A DNA stretch of 43,194 nt, taken from positions 1 to 43,194 of the forward strand of contig JAUNPK010000022.1 of assembly GCA_030536855.1 (NCBI GenBank), given 5' to 3'. Below are positions 35,698-43,194 of the stretch, piece by piece. The position numbers were made by a program, and so were the translations under genes. The DNA is from Eubacteriales bacterium. GTDB lineage: Bacteria > Bacillota > Clostridia > Lachnospirales > Lachnospiraceae. Below the pieces are notes generated by a model, which searched no databases, was not told the origin of the DNA, and saw only the letters and a program-made list of their open reading frames with translations. Position 1 is the first letter of the stretch, and the number at the start of each line of letters is the position of its first letter.

Positions 35698-35770
35698 GTT
35701 ACTGTCCACACTCAGCCAGATTGTAAGCAAGTATATGTGTAATACTCCGGCTGGGTGTGGACAGTAACCT
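35696..35770. terminator. Long palindromic bidirectional terminator or repeat
   Basis: 22-nt arms (35696-35717 and 35749-35770) with one G-U wobble surround a 31-nt loop. It begins at the CLC stop codon and ends 9 nt before the stop of the convergent lipoprotein gene. There is no strong T-run, so termination is likely but the palindrome may also be a repeat element. Confidence 0.7.
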
Positions 35771-35779
35771 TTAAAGAAC

Positions 35780-36808
35780 TCACTTATAGAAATCATCAGC
35801 CGGCATCTTACCTCCTACTGAGGCTGGATTTTCATCATATAATACCTGAAGATACTTAGATATCTTTGTCTTTGCCTCATCTCCCGGAATCAATGTTATA
35901 TTACATTTCGGTATTGCCTGTTTGGCAATGGCAGCTTTGGTTATTCCATACTTTTCAACAAGTTCCGAAGAATCATCAACATTTGCATTAACGTAATCTA
36001 CTGACGATTTATACTCTTCAAGAAATTTATCTACTGCTTCTTTATTACTGTTGTAATATTCAGTATTTACCACAATCACACCTGTAACTACACTACTTCC
36101 GTCTTTTGCAGCTTTTTCCCATTCTGCTGTAACATCTAAGGCTATTCTTGCATTTTTATTGCTTGTAAGCACTGTTGTCACAAATGGCTGTGGCAACATA
36201 GCTATTACCTCATCCTTGCTTTGTGCCATAATTGTTGCAACCTCTGTAGCCTCTGATTTGAATTCTATGTTTACATCCTTATCAGGGTCAATTCCATTAG
36301 ATTTAAGAAGATATCTTAATGTGTATTCCGGAGTTGTTCCTTTTCCTGTTGAATAAATCGTCTTTCCTTTAAGGTCAGAAACCGACTTGACTGAATCTCC
36401 TGTTTCCACCACATATAGAACTCCAAGAGTATTTATCCCCAGTACTGTTATCTTTCCTGAACTTTTATTGTAAAGTGTGGATGCTGCGTTACATGGCATT
36501 GCTGCAATCTGGATATCACCTTTTATAAGGTTTGCAGTAAATGCGTCCGCAGAGGCTTCTATCTGAAAACTGTAGTTATTGGCTGTCAGTCCGTCTTCGC
36601 TGTCCTTCATAAGCTTAACCATTCCTATTGCTGTAGGTCCTTTCAAGGCTGCAACATTAATATCCCTGCTTACATACTCTTGTGTTATACCGTTGTTTTC
36701 CTCATTATCAGACTTATCCTTTGTGCTGCCGCACCCTGCAAATGATGATAAAGCCATAACTGCAATTAATGTAGCTGCAATTTTCTTCCTTAATCTTTTA
36801 TTAAACAT
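35780..36808 (-). CDS. ABC transporter substrate-binding lipoprotein (NMT1/SsuA-like)
   Basis: A membrane-anchored solute receptor of 342 residues. The signal peptide ends in a lipobox (SSFAGC, lipidated Cys26), then a Ser/Asp/Glu-rich linker. The periplasmic-binding fold shows VAALKGPTAIGMVKLM, DAFTANLIKGDIQIAAMPCN, VSDLKGKTIYSTGKGTTPEY and TLRYLLKSNGIDPDKDVNI, the pattern of SsuA/TauA/THI5-like proteins. The ATG at 36806-36808 has SD GGAGGAG, which lies inside the last codons of recJ; the gene starts 2 nt after the recJ stop, so translation is coupled. No permease or ATPase is adjacent; the pair at 20745-22082 is of the matching family. Confidence 0.9.
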   Translation of the reverse strand: MFNKRLRKKIAATLIAVMALSSFAGCGSTKDKSDNEENNGITQEYVSRDINVAALKGPTAIGMVKLMKDSEDGLTANNYSFQIEASADAFTANLIKGDIQIAAMPCNAASTLYNKSSGKITVLGINTLGVLYVVETGDSVKSVSDLKGKTIYSTGKGTTPEYTLRYLLKSNGIDPDKDVNIEFKSEATEVATIMAQSKDEVIAMLPQPFVTTVLTSNKNARIALDVTAEWEKAAKDGSSVVTGVIVVNTEYYNSNKEAVDKFLEEYKSSVDYVNANVDDSSELVEKYGITKAAIAKQAIPKCNITLIPGDEAKTKISKYLQVLYDENPASVGGKMPADDFYK

Positions 36809-36810
36809 AA

Positions 36811-38523
36811 TTACTGTCTCCTCCATTCTTTAATTATCATATCAATTGATACATTTCCCATATATTGATTTAATGACGGATAATATACCACCTGTATTGT
36901 GCTCCCAATCTCCGGCATTTCAGCCTGTGTTGCATTAAATATTACTCCCTTTACCTGTTTGCCGTACTCATCCTCAAGATTTATATGCATAACATTATGA
37001 TTCCTGCCAACCATACGCACCATCTTCACCAGCATGTTCCTTGCTGCAAAAAAAGGTTTTGAATTTCCAACGCCGTATGGTTCCAATATCTCCAACTGGG
37101 AAATAAACTTCATATCTGAATAAGCTGTAGCACTGTCATCATCTATCCATATCTTAGGAATAAAATCTTCTTCCTTCAAGGTAATATTCTCATTAAGTTT
37201 TTTCCTTAACATTTCAATATTTTCCTCAGGAAGAGATAATCCCGCTGCCATAGGATGTCCGCCGAATTTTGTAAGTAGACCTTTACATTTGCCAAGCTCT
37301 GCTGCTATATCATAACCTTCAATAGACCTTGCGGAGCCCTTCACTCCTTCCTTACCCTTTGTCAGCACAATTGTAGGTTTATAATATACCTCTTTAATCC
37401 TTCCTGCAATTAATCCTGCAATACTTTCATGTACATCCGGAAGATAAACCACAAGAACCTTATCATTTTTTAAATCAGTATTTTCCACAAGAGATAATCC
37501 TTCGTTGCTCCCCTGCTCCGTAAGTTCCTTCCTCTCCTCATTAAGATTTCTTAATGACTGTGCTTTTATTAATGATTCATTTCTATCCGTTGAAAGAAGC
37601 ATTTCCAATGCATCCGTTGCCGAAGACAAACGCCCGCTGGCATTTAGACACGGTCCGAATACAAAACCCACATGGTATGCAGATAAGTTATTAATGTCTA
37701 TTCCACAGATCTCTATCAATGCCCTGAGCCCTATATTTTTAGTCCCGACTATATGTTTAAGACCATATTTCACTATAATTCTGTTCTCATCCTTCAGTTC
37801 CACTAAATCCCCAACCGTAGCAATAGCCGCAAACTCTGCATATTCTTCCAAATGCGTCATATCAAGTCCTAAAGACATAAATAATAGTGTGATAAGCTTA
37901 TATGCGACTCCTGCACCGCACAATTCCTTATATGGGTATTTACAGTCCGGCAGATGTGGATTAATAACAGCATGTGCCATAGGTATCTTAAATACCTTTT
38001 CCCCATTTACAATTTCAACAGGTATCTGGTGATGGTCTGTAATAATCACTGTTATGCCATTATCTTTTGCATATTTAATTTCATCATAGGCTGATATACC
38101 ATTATCGCAGGTTATGATTGTGTCTATCCCATCTCTTACAGCCTCATCAATAAGCTCTATATTAATTCCGTATCCATCATTAATCCTGTGGGGAATTGCA
38201 TAATCTGCCTGTGCTCCTGCAGTAATTAACCCCTTGTATAAAATGTATGTGGAACATATTCCATCAATATCGTAATCACCAATTATCCTTATTCTTCTGT
38301 AAGCCTTTATCTTCTCCTTAAGGATATCCACCGCCTTATCAGAATCCTTCAAAAGATGAGGGTCATGAAGGTCTTTCATACTTCCATTTACATACATATT
38401 GAAATCCCTGTCATTATGAATCCCTCTGTTAAATATTATTCTGGCAATAACATCGCTTATATTGTATCTGTTTCCTATGGTGTTAAAGTCTGCCTTTAAT
38501 CTGTACTGCATCCACCTGCTCAT
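36811..38523 (-). CDS. recJ: Single-stranded-DNA-specific exonuclease RecJ
   Basis: A 5'-3' single-strand DNA exonuclease for recombination and mismatch repair. The 570-residue protein has the DHH phosphoesterase motifs: DYDIDG (83-88), TCDNGISA, DHH (163-165), the GDLVELKDENR region and the DHHA1 motif FGGHPMAAGLS. A C-terminal OB-like domain (about 455-565) follows. Length is at the lower end of the family (560-580 in E. coli), without the long extension of some Firmicutes RecJ. The ATG at 38521-38523 has SD GGAGG; an upstream TTG frame start was rejected. It is followed at once by the ABC lipoprotein gene. Confidence 0.95.
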   Translation of the reverse strand: MSRWMQYRLKADFNTIGNRYNISDVIARIIFNRGIHNDRDFNMYVNGSMKDLHDPHLLKDSDKAVDILKEKIKAYRRIRIIGDYDIDGICSTYILYKGLITAGAQADYAIPHRINDGYGINIELIDEAVRDGIDTIITCDNGISAYDEIKYAKDNGITVIITDHHQIPVEIVNGEKVFKIPMAHAVINPHLPDCKYPYKELCGAGVAYKLITLLFMSLGLDMTHLEEYAEFAAIATVGDLVELKDENRIIVKYGLKHIVGTKNIGLRALIEICGIDINNLSAYHVGFVFGPCLNASGRLSSATDALEMLLSTDRNESLIKAQSLRNLNEERKELTEQGSNEGLSLVENTDLKNDKVLVVYLPDVHESIAGLIAGRIKEVYYKPTIVLTKGKEGVKGSARSIEGYDIAAELGKCKGLLTKFGGHPMAAGLSLPEENIEMLRKKLNENITLKEEDFIPKIWIDDDSATAYSDMKFISQLEILEPYGVGNSKPFFAARNMLVKMVRMVGRNHNVMHINLEDEYGKQVKGVIFNATQAEMPEIGSTIQVVYYPSLNQYMGNVSIDMIIKEWRRQ

Positions 38524-38644
38524 TAATCTTTCCTCCAAAACACTGTAATAATATTATCCTATTTAGAATTATAAATCCATAACCAATTGAAAAAGATACA
38601 GATTATATCTTGTAAAATGTGATGTGTAAAATATATTGTATAAA

Positions 38645-38687
38645 ATAGCAATGCCCCCGACAGCCTTATATTTGCTGCCGGAGGCAT
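38645..38687 (-). terminator. Terminator after secDF
   Basis: ATGCCCCCGACAGC (38651-38664) pairs with GCTGCCGGAGGCAT (38674-38687) around a 9-nt loop. On the minus strand the stem is followed by TGCTATTTTA, a modest U-rich tail, and separates secDF from recJ. Confidence 0.75.
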
Positions 38688-38720
38688 TTAAAAAACTATT
38701 TAATTACCCTGATTAAAACA

Positions 38721-40961
38721 CTACACCTGAGAGCCGTCTGCATTAACCTTCTTAGCTTCTTCTCTCTTTTTAATCGCTTCATCGATAACTCCGCGTTTCT
38801 TACCACCCATCATGTACCAGAGAGCACTTGTAAGGCAGATTGAAGAATACGCACCTACAATAATACCTACAATAAGAGGAAGGGCAAATTCTTTTACAGA
38901 AGAAACTCCAAGTATAAACAATACAACAAGCATTATAAGCGTTGTGATAGATGTATTAATTGTTCTTGTCATTGTGCTTGTAATTGAAGAATTAACAAGC
39001 TCTGTAATATTAGTTCTTGAAGTTGCATCCTTTAACTTCTCTCTTATTCTGTCAAATATGATAATTGTACCGTTGATTGAGTAACCAACAATTGTAAGCA
39101 TACATGCGATAAATGTATTACCTACAGATATTCTGAATACAGAATAGAAAGTTAATACAACAAGCACATCATGAAGAAGTGCTATAACAGCCGCAGCCGC
39201 AAATTTAATATCTCTGAATCGTACAAAAATATAAATAAGCATTGCTATTGTTGCCAATATAACTGACATAATAGCATTTTTCTTCATTGTATTACTTACT
39301 GATGAACTGATTGTATCTGTCTCAACCACTGTATTTTCCTTGATAGGGAATTTCTCTGTGACTGCTGTCTCAATTGCCTGCCTCTGATCAAGTGAAAGAT
39401 CAGTTGTCTTAAATGATACCTTTGTTGAATCCTGATCTTTCTGCTGCTTTACTTCACTGATTCCTGCAGCTGACTTAATTACAGGAATAATGTCATTCTC
39501 AATTTCTGACTGAGAATAATCTTTTTCGAAGGTAAAGCTTGTTGTTGAACCTCCTACAAATTCAAGGCTGAAATTAAGTACTCTGTTTCCAAGCCCTGCC
39601 TGAATGCCCATAACTACAAATCCGGCAAGGATTACTACAGCAGAACCTATAATAGCCCATTTTCTGATTCCCAGTACATTTAATGTCTTCTCATGAACTG
39701 TCTTTCCATAGAACTTAGGATCCTGTATTCCAAAGTTATATAAAAGCTTCATAATAACCTTAGTAATAACAAGAGCTGTAAACATTGAAACAACGATACC
39801 TACAGCAAGTGTTGTTGCAAAACCTTTAACAGGACCTGTACCAAATATATAAAGAACCGCTGCTGCAATTAATGTTGTTACGTTACCATCCACAATAGCT
39901 GATGTAGCCTTGCTGTAACCTGAAAGGATTGAACCTTCAACGTTCTTTCCGGCGCCGATTTCTTCTCTGATACGTGTATAAATAATAACGTTAGCATCAA
40001 CCGCCATACCTATACCAAGAATAATACCTGCAATACCAGGAAGCGTTAATGTAAGGTCATAAACACTTACAAGGAAAAGTGTAAGAGCTGTATAAATCAC
40101 AAGGGAAATTGTAGCAACTACACCCGGAATTCTGTAAATAACAATCATGAAAATGCAAAGTAATACAAGACCGATTGCTGCTGCTATAAGACTTGAATTA
40201 ATTGCATCATGTCCCAACTGGGCACCTACAATATTAGAGCTTACCTCATTAAGTGTAAGAGGAATTGAACCAATTCTTATGTAAGTAGCAAGATTTTCTG
40301 CTGCCTCTGCCGATTCCATACCTGTAATTGAAGCATTGCCGCCTGTAATTGTCTGGTTAACTGTTGGGTAGCTGACTACTTCCCCATCATAAATGATATA
40401 AATTCTGCTTCCTACATTTTTAGATGTGGCATCTGCAAACTTATCTGCACCTTCATCTGTAAATGTGAGTGAAACACCGTAAGGTGTGCTGTCTGTTGAT
40501 GATGTATCTGTGTAGGCCTGAGCAGTCTTAACATCTGAACCTGTAAGCAACGGCTCATAAGACTCGCCTGATGACCATGCTGAATATCCTGTGTAATCAA
40601 GGAATTCAAGAGAACCCGGTGTTCCAAGTTCTTCCAGTATTTCGTTAGCATCTGTCACTCCGGGAATTTCAACTGTGATTCTGTTATCACCTTCCCTATA
40701 AACCTGTGACTCTGTACTTCTTCCTTCAACACGCTTTTCAAGCTTATAAATAGTATCCTCAATATCCTGAGATGTAGGATTGCTCTCCTGAATCTCATAA
40801 GTAATACTTACACCACCTGCAAGGTCAAGACCAAGATTAATATTTCCGGCACTTCCGTAACCCTTGCCATCCATTCCAAAGAATGCTGTAAGCGTAAGAC
40901 CAACAGCCATTGCTACTACTATTATGGAGTAGCAAATTTTCTTAGGTAAACTGTACTTCAT
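38721..40961 (-). CDS. secDF: Fused protein translocase subunit SecDF
   Basis: A membrane-integrated accessory of the Sec translocon that uses the proton-motive force to pull proteins out. The SecD half has the first membrane helix, the D1 motif GLDLAGGVSITYEI, an extracytoplasmic domain (about residues 60-240) and five more helices with GMAVDANVIIYTRIREEIGAG. The SecF half starts near residue 430 with its first helix, FSLEFVGGSTTSFTF, a short outside domain and helices with VGYSINGTIIIFDRIREKL and SITTLIMLVVLFILG. Length of 746 residues fits the fused Firmicutes form. The SD GGGAG precedes ATG. It lies 46 nt downstream of scfB, a common neighbourhood for SCIFF loci. Confidence 0.97.
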   Translation of the reverse strand: MKYSLPKKICYSIIVVAMAVGLTLTAFFGMDGKGYGSAGNINLGLDLAGGVSITYEIQESNPTSQDIEDTIYKLEKRVEGRSTESQVYREGDNRITVEIPGVTDANEILEELGTPGSLEFLDYTGYSAWSSGESYEPLLTGSDVKTAQAYTDTSSTDSTPYGVSLTFTDEGADKFADATSKNVGSRIYIIYDGEVVSYPTVNQTITGGNASITGMESAEAAENLATYIRIGSIPLTLNEVSSNIVGAQLGHDAINSSLIAAAIGLVLLCIFMIVIYRIPGVVATISLVIYTALTLFLVSVYDLTLTLPGIAGIILGIGMAVDANVIIYTRIREEIGAGKNVEGSILSGYSKATSAIVDGNVTTLIAAAVLYIFGTGPVKGFATTLAVGIVVSMFTALVITKVIMKLLYNFGIQDPKFYGKTVHEKTLNVLGIRKWAIIGSAVVILAGFVVMGIQAGLGNRVLNFSLEFVGGSTTSFTFEKDYSQSEIENDIIPVIKSAAGISEVKQQKDQDSTKVSFKTTDLSLDQRQAIETAVTEKFPIKENTVVETDTISSSVSNTMKKNAIMSVILATIAMLIYIFVRFRDIKFAAAAVIALLHDVLVVLTFYSVFRISVGNTFIACMLTIVGYSINGTIIIFDRIREKLKDATSRTNITELVNSSITSTMTRTINTSITTLIMLVVLFILGVSSVKEFALPLIVGIIVGAYSSICLTSALWYMMGGKKRGVIDEAIKKREEAKKVNADGSQV

Positions 40962-41007
40962 TTTATTTAGTATCTCCCTTCAATGTTATTATTAAAAATG
41001 CAATCTT

Positions 41008-42366
41008 TTAATCTTCCGACATGGCTGCCCTTATCATAATTGCACACTCTATACGTTTCTTCTGCAACTCGCATCCCACATCATAGGCATCGTTAATATT
41101 GCCATGGAAATTGTAAGAATTAGCTGCACATCCACCACTGCAATAAAACTTTGCAAAGCAGTTTTTACATTTTTCCTTTGAGTAGACATTACAATTCTTA
41201 AACATGTCTCTTATATCCATCCGAGTGATTCCCTCATCCACATTACCCATAAGAAAATCTTCATTTCCCACAAACTGATGACACGGATAAAAGTCACCCC
41301 AAGGAGTTACAGCCAGATATTCGCATCCTGAACCGCATCCTGATAATCTCTTGGCAACACATGGTCCACCATTAAGATCTATCATAAAGTGGAAGAAATT
41401 GAATCCTTTTCCGGCTTTCTTTCTCTTTATAATCTCTTTTGCCAGGATATCGTACTGTTCAAACAAAACAGGTAAATCTTCTTCCTTTATTGCATAAGAG
41501 TCCGTAGGCTGTGCAACCACAGGTTCCACTGAAATCTGCTCAAAGCCTTCATCTGCCAGATGAAGGACATCCTTTGAAAAATCCAGATTATTATGTGTAA
41601 ATGTACCTCTGACATAATAATTCATCTGATTACGGCTCTCTGCCACCTTCTTAAACTTAGGCATTATAATATCGTAAGAACTTCCGTGATTATTACGGGT
41701 AGGTCTCATTAAATCATTAATTTCCTTACGACCGTCAATACTTAACACTATATTGCCCATCTCTTTATTGGCAAACTCTAATATATCATCATCCAGAAGT
41801 ATCCCATTAGTTGTGAGGGTAAATCTGAAATTCTTGTTATGTTCCTTTTCAAGACTTCTTCCATATTCTACAAGCTGCTTAACAACCTCAAAATTCATAG
41901 TCGGCTCTCCGCCGAAGAAATCCACTTCAAGATTCTTTCTGTTACCTGAATTAGCCACAAGAAAATCTAACGCTTTCTTACCTACTTCAAAGCTCATTAG
42001 AGCTCTTCTTCCGTGGTATTCCCCCTCCTCAGCGAAGCAATACTTACAGGCAAGGTTGCAGTCATGAGCGATATGTAAACACAGTGCCTTAACAACTGTA
42101 GGTCTATCCTTAAATGAATCTATATATGGTTCATACACATCTTCTGTAAACAGCTGTCCTGCATCTTTAAGTTCATTAATCTCTGAATACGCTTCCCTTA
42201 CTTCTTTTTCAGGATATTTGTTCTCCAATGCATCTATAATCTCATCAAGAGATTTATCTTCATACAATGCAATTATGTCATACACGCATTCATCAACAAC
42301 ATGAACGGAACCACTGTTCACATCCAATACAATGTTGTATCCATTATTCTTATACTGATGTATCAT
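41008..42366 (-). CDS. scfB: SCIFF peptide maturase, radical SAM/SPASM enzyme
   Basis: Forms thioether cross-links between cysteines and other residues of the SCIFF precursor. The N-terminal part (about residues 1-85) is a peptide-recognition (RRE-like) region. The radical SAM cluster motif is Cys103-x3-Cys107-x2-Cys110 (DCNLACKYC), followed by DFFGGEPTMNFEVVKQL and a TIM-barrel. The SPASM domain has further cysteines (GPCVAKRLSGCGSGCEYLAV, YPCHQF, CKNCFAKFYCSGGC) for two auxiliary clusters. Length is 452 residues. The ATG at 42364-42366 has SD GGTGGAG; an earlier GTG in frame overlaps that SD. It follows scfA, separated by a hairpin terminator. Confidence 0.97.
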   Translation of the reverse strand: MIHQYKNNGYNIVLDVNSGSVHVVDECVYDIIALYEDKSLDEIIDALENKYPEKEVREAYSEINELKDAGQLFTEDVYEPYIDSFKDRPTVVKALCLHIAHDCNLACKYCFAEEGEYHGRRALMSFEVGKKALDFLVANSGNRKNLEVDFFGGEPTMNFEVVKQLVEYGRSLEKEHNKNFRFTLTTNGILLDDDILEFANKEMGNIVLSIDGRKEINDLMRPTRNNHGSSYDIIMPKFKKVAESRNQMNYYVRGTFTHNNLDFSKDVLHLADEGFEQISVEPVVAQPTDSYAIKEEDLPVLFEQYDILAKEIIKRKKAGKGFNFFHFMIDLNGGPCVAKRLSGCGSGCEYLAVTPWGDFYPCHQFVGNEDFLMGNVDEGITRMDIRDMFKNCNVYSKEKCKNCFAKFYCSGGCAANSYNFHGNINDAYDVGCELQKKRIECAIMIRAAMSED

Positions 42367-42385
42367 TATTATCTCCACCTAACCG

Positions 42386-42424
42386 CAAAAATAAGAGAGT
42401 GTCGAAATGCTTTAACACTCTCTT
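42386..42424 (-). terminator. Terminator or attenuator between scfA and scfB
   Basis: Minus strand: AAGAGAGTGT, 12-nt loop, ACACTCTCTT (perfect 10-bp stem, 42393-42424) followed by ATTTTTG. It would make scfA the more abundant transcript, with partial read-through to scfB. Confidence 0.85.
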
Positions 42425-42438
42425 ATCCACAGTACAAA

Positions 42439-42585
42439 TTAATTACTCTTATTCTCACAGCTCTGATTTCCGACTGTGCAAGATGTCTTACATGCTGACT
42501 GGCATGATGTCTGGCACTCGCCACATCCGCCATGCTTCATTGTATCCTTTAAAACTCGGTTGCTGATTGTCTTAATGTGCTTCAC
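42439..42585 (-). CDS. scfA: SCIFF ribosomal peptide precursor (six cysteines in forty-five residues)
   Basis: A 48-residue precursor of the SCIFF family, the substrate of ScfB. The leader MKHIKTISNRVLKDTMKHGG is followed by six cysteines at residues 21, 24, 28, 32, 36 and 43 in CGECQTSCQSACKTSC and downstream. The start is GTG at 42583-42585 with SD AAAGGAGG at the proper spacing; the longer frame to 42648 lacks such a site and would cover the promoter. The product becomes a thioether-bridged (ranthipeptide-type) peptide; its biological function is not settled in the literature I know. A near-consensus promoter lies upstream and a terminator downstream. Confidence 0.97.
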   Translation of the reverse strand: MKHIKTISNRVLKDTMKHGGCGECQTSCQSACKTSCTVGNQSCENKSN

Positions 42586-42619
42586 GACAATACCTCCTTT
42601 ATATTCATAACTGATTGAG

Positions 42620-42648
42620 ATTATACCACATAGATATAACATTTTCAA
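42620..42648 (-). promoter_or_regulatory. scfA promoter
   Basis: Minus-strand TTGAAA (42643-42648), 17-nt spacer, perfect TATAAT (42620-42625), about 35 nt before the scfA start. Confidence 0.88.
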
Positions 42649-42692
42649 TTGTTTGTTTCAAGTATATTTACAAAGTATATCTAAGCCATTTT

Positions 42693-43194
42693 CTATATCA
42701 AACCCATACTTCTTAATAAAAATATCCAGCCCGTAAGAGTTATACTTGAGAAAAATGTTGTAAGTACGACAATACTTGATGAAAGAACTCCATCATTGTC
42801 CATTCCCTTAGCCATAACATAACAGGTTACTGTTGTTGGCGAAGCCAGCATTATAAGTATTGCAACAAGTTCCTGATTTCTGAATCCCATGATGACTGCT
42901 ATAGGAAGAAAAACCGCTGTCAGTCCAACCAATTTAATTAATGTTGCAATAACCGTAGGCTTTATCTTCTTAATCGCCTTTCTTCCCTCAAATCCGGCTC
43001 CAATACATATAAGTGCAATTGGAGTTGCAGTCTGTGCAACACTGGAGATTGTTTTGTCTATTATGACAGGGTAATCTATCCCAATCAGAGATGATAACAA
43101 TCCCAAAACAATTCCTATAATAATTGGATTCTTTACTATGTTAATACATGCTTTTTTTATATTATCCGATTTAATGTTGTCAGATTTAATGTTA
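42693..43194 (-). CDS. AEC-family (auxin efflux carrier-like) permease, 5' end beyond window
   Basis: The C-terminal part of a membrane transporter. The frame is open to the window edge, so the N-terminal half is missing. About 166 residues show five or so hydrophobic helices, with KNPIIIGIVLGLLSS, IDKTISSVAQTATPIALICI, AGFEGRKAIKKIKP and a stretch ending ASPTTVTCYVMAKGMDND, which is the AEC-family C-terminal pattern. Just before the helices a short repeated segment NIKSDNIKSDNIKK occurs, probably the central cytoplasmic loop. AEC proteins in bacteria export or import organic acids such as malate; the substrate is unknown here. It is upstream of scfA, which has its own promoter. Confidence 0.88.
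   Translation of the reverse strand, partial: NIKSDNIKSDNIKKACINIVKNPIIIGIVLGLLSSLIGIDYPVIIDKTISSVAQTATPIALICIGAGFEGRKAIKKIKPTVIATLIKLVGLTAVFLPIAVIMGFRNQELVAILIMLASPTTVTCYVMAKGMDNDGVLSSSIVVLTTFFSSITLTGWIFLLRSMGLI

Noticed and set aside
37505-38032. Plus-strand frame of 175 codons inside recJ
   Set aside because: The minus-strand RecJ is intact, with all DHH motifs across this stretch; the frame has no SD or family match.

Overview
The window looks like a chromosomal segment of a low-GC Clostridia bacterium, most likely Lachnospiraceae. This rests on AT-rich DNA with strong Shine-Dalgarno (SD) sites, a CIRCE-controlled hrcA-grpE-dnaK operon, the redox repressor Rex, a SCIFF ribosomal peptide with its radical-SAM maturase (a Clostridia hallmark), a fused SecDF, and a MetH split from its activation domain. 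Most genes are ordinary housekeeping and biosynthetic genes, and most lie on the minus strand. No tRNA, rRNA, CRISPR array or intact insertion sequence was seen.

Layout. 1-3191: minus-strand heat-shock operon hrcA-grpE-dnaK (dnaK cut by the window edge) behind a perfect CIRCE operator. 3473-5704: plus-strand cassette of a secreted, sortase-signal-bearing surface protein, a class D-like sortase and a multi-pass membrane protein. 5828-7315: threonine synthase. 7524-8656: an unusual unit made of a 232-bp imperfect hairpin, a gene for a protein with two AP2-like domains around a degenerate HNH-like segment, and a 76-bp perfect palindrome that encodes the protein's last residues. 8665-10872: NfeD-like protein and flotillin. 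11015-12815: leuCD. About 12918-13171: a second, gene-less long hairpin covering the stop codon of an S66 (MccF-like) peptidase gene. 13157-16034: S66 peptidase, MecA adaptor, and a HemC-like protein that lacks the catalytic signatures of porphobilinogen deaminase. 16276-18934: secreted PIG-L deacetylase and alanine racemase.

19090-20640: ilvN-ilvC with its own promoter. 20745-26344: a compact minus-strand run, rex - coiled-coil hypothetical - nnr - mazF - corC-like - ABC permease - ABC ATPase, preceded by a putative Rex operator that overlaps the rex -10 box. 26469-31237: DEAD-box helicase, MetH activation-domain protein and truncated-architecture MetH. 31422-35697 (plus): ABC-F ATPase, HU, CYTH protein, CLC transporter. 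35780-38523 (minus): recJ followed 2 nt later by an ABC substrate-binding lipoprotein. 38721-42585 (minus): scfA (SCIFF), scfB (maturase), secDF. 42693-43194: edge-truncated AEC-family permease.

The amino-acid theme is strong: thrC, leuCD, ilvNC and metH together give threonine, leucine, branched-chain and methionine synthesis. The most unusual content is the hairpin/AP2 unit, the stand-alone second hairpin, and the catalytically stripped HemC homologue. Start codons were chosen by SD position, so several genes are shorter than the longest open frame.
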